A stretch of 7,835 nt of DNA, taken from NCBI GenBank assembly GCA_039908285.1, contig JAMOBE010000133.1, positions 1-7,835 on the forward strand. The letters are read 5' to 3'. This DNA comes from JAMOBE01 sp039908285. Its GTDB lineage: Bacteria; Pseudomonadota; Alphaproteobacteria; Rhodospirillales; Rhodospirillaceae. Below, piece by piece: positions 6,614-7,835 of this stretch. A program made the position numbers and the translations under genes. A model generated the notes under the pieces. It made no database searches. It saw only the letters and a program-made list of their open reading frames with translations, and was not told the origin of the DNA. Position 1 is the first letter of the stretch. Every line of letters starts with the position of its first letter.

Positions 6614-6644
6614 GATTGTGACGGTAGCGCATGAATCACCGATC
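6614..6644. repeat. imperfect inverted repeat in the divergent intergenic region, possible operator
   Basis: GATTGTGA (6614-6621) faces TCACCGATC (6636-6644). The arms pair as GAT/GTGA with one unequal position and a 14-base centre. It lies between the operon and the divergent patatin gene, where a regulator could act on both. No regulator gene is visible in the window, and repeats this short can arise by chance. Confidence 0.25.
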
Positions 6645-6767
6645 TCAAAAACTCATTGCAGTCATACAAGACATAGTGCAATCTGGCGCGGTTGTGCAAG
6701 CCTTTTGATGGCAAACGCGGACTCGAAAAGCTGGGTTGTCCGGCTCGTTCATGACATTTGGTTGACC

Positions 6768-7835
6768 ATGGGGAGTACTGGAGCCGTCGCCGAACGCGAC
6801 GATCCCACCAACGCCGCCGGACCAGACGCCGTGCGGGAACCGCAGGACGGCATGGCGTTGTGCCTATCCGGCGGTTGGTACCGTGCGATGCTGTTCCATA
6901 CCGGGGTGCTGTGGCGGTTGCACGAACTCGGCCTTCTTGGATCGATGGCCCGCATTTCCAGTGTCTCGGGTGGGTCGATCACGGCGGCCGTGCTGGCGCT
7001 GGCCTGGCCCTCGCTCTCCTTCGCCGCCGGCAGTACGCGTGGCGAGTTCGTCCCCAAGGTGGTGGAGCCGATCCGGGACCTGGCCTCCAAAACCCTTGAC
7101 GCCAACGCCATCATCGGTGGGATTTTCCTGCCCGGCACCATCGGCGAACGTATCGCCAAGGCCTATGACGAAGTGCTCTTCCACGGGAAGACGCTGCAGG
7201 ATCTCCCCGAAACACCCCGGTTCGTGATCAACGCAACCAATGTGCAGTCCGGTGCGCTGTGGCGCTTCTCAAAGCCCTACATGGGCGACTGGCGGGTCGG
7301 GCTATTCGACAAACCGACCATTTCTCTGGCACTTGCCGTGGCGGCATCGTCGGCCTTTCCGCCGGTGCTGTCCCCACTGACCATCAGCCTGAAGGGCCAG
7401 ACGGTCGGGAACGTGGAGAATGCGGATCTGCACCGCAAGCCGTTCATCAACCGCGTCGTGCTGTCGGATGGCGGTGTCTACGACAACCTTGGCCTGGAGA
7501 CCGTCTGGAAGCGCTACAAGACGATTTTCGTCAGCGACGGCGGTGGAAAGATGCAGCCGGAGGACGACCCGCACGAGGATTGGGCGCGGCATTCCTATCG
7601 CGTGCTCGACCTGGTCGACAATCAGGTCCGCTCGCTGCGGAAGCGTCAGGTGATCGGATCGTTCGTGGACGGCACGCGCAAGGGTGCATTCTGGAGTATG
7701 CGCACCCGCATCGACGATTTATACCCTGTCTACGTCAAAACCCGGAAATCATCCCGGTTTATGATATGGAAGGTATCGGAGACGAAGTCCCTGATTCGTT
7801 CCCATTTTGACGGCAAGGTATCGCTGAAGAAGGCG
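6768..7835 (+). CDS. patatin-like phospholipase, partial at the right edge
   Basis: The reading frame is open for 356 codons to the window edge. It has the patatin layout. The oxyanion-hole motif is LSGGWYRAM (residues 33-41). The nucleophile Ser is in SSVSGGS (64-70, Ser67). The dyad Asp is in LSDGGVYDNLG (Asp234), followed by NQVRSLRKRQ and KGAFWSMRTRID, typical of a widespread bacterial patatin-like family. Such enzymes are Ser-Asp lipid acyl hydrolases, and relatives (CapV) destroy membranes in CBASS. The third Gly of the usual GGGxR is Trp here. From about residue 317 the sequence no longer resembles the family, which normally ends with a P-T-R-L and NWGY stretch. No signal peptide is seen. 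An in-frame ATG at 6708 would add 20 residues. Neither start has a good ribosome binding site, so the start is uncertain. The gene is divergent from the operon. Confidence 0.85.
   Translation, partial: MGSTGAVAERDDPTNAAGPDAVREPQDGMALCLSGGWYRAMLFHTGVLWRLHELGLLGSMARISSVSGGSITAAVLALAWPSLSFAAGSTRGEFVPKVVEPIRDLASKTLDANAIIGGIFLPGTIGERIAKAYDEVLFHGKTLQDLPETPRFVINATNVQSGALWRFSKPYMGDWRVGLFDKPTISLALAVAASSAFPPVLSPLTISLKGQTVGNVENADLHRKPFINRVVLSDGGVYDNLGLETVWKRYKTIFVSDGGGKMQPEDDPHEDWARHSYRVLDLVDNQVRSLRKRQVIGSFVDGTRKGAFWSMRTRIDDLYPVYVKTRKSSRFMIWKVSETKSLIRSHFDGKVSLKKA
7738..7760. repeat. short hairpin-forming inverted repeat near the right edge
   Basis: AAACCCGG (7738-7745) and CCCGGTTT (7753-7760) pair at 7 of 8 positions around a 7-base loop. 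It lies just after the point where the patatin sequence stops looking like its family. It could belong to an inserted element or be the remains of a terminator, but there is no T-run and its meaning is open. Confidence 0.3.

Noticed and set aside
7259..7810. 183-codon plus-strand open frame inside the patatin region
   Set aside because: It is in another frame from the patatin motifs (SVSGGS, SDGGVYD). I considered it as a frameshifted continuation, but its ending does not match the family either.

Overview
The window looks like a defence-type accessory region from a GC-rich proteobacterium. An alphaproteobacterium is my guess, from general codon and GC character only; nothing in the window fixes the taxon. 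The left edge is the 5' end of an IS4-family (IS10-like) insertion sequence. Next comes a compact three-gene operon on the minus strand. A divergent patatin-like phospholipase gene runs off the right edge.

Layout. Positions 1-321 hold the start of a transposase gene (minus strand) with its AT-rich leader and a terminal inverted repeat resembling an IS10 end. Positions 322-552 are non-coding, with only a short palindrome and no convincing terminator. Positions 553-6553 hold the operon, transcribed right to left. It begins with a TIR-domain protein (298 aa), followed by a SIR2-like protein (753 aa) and then a large SMC/RecF-like ABC ATPase (948 aa). Neighbouring genes overlap by 4 and 1 bases (ATGA and TGATG junctions), so they are almost certainly co-transcribed and translationally coupled. 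Positions 6554-6767 are a divergent regulatory region with an imperfect inverted repeat. From 6768 (or 6708) to the right edge runs the patatin-like gene on the plus strand. Its C-terminal sequence stops looking like the family near 7716.

How the genes may work together. TIR and SIR2 domains are both NAD+-consuming or NAD+-signalling modules in bacterial anti-phage immunity; Thoeris combines a TIR protein with a SIR2 protein. Here the pair is joined to an ABC-type ATPase of the kind used as a DNA or phage sensor in other systems. The working hypothesis is a sensor ATPase plus a TIR/SIR2 NAD+ effector module. The patatin, whose relatives serve as membrane-degrading effectors in CBASS, is either a fourth component or a neighbour. 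The SIR2 catalytic motifs look intact. The TIR protein seems to lack the usual catalytic glutamate at its normal place. I do not recognise this exact gene combination as a named system, but that needs database work to establish.
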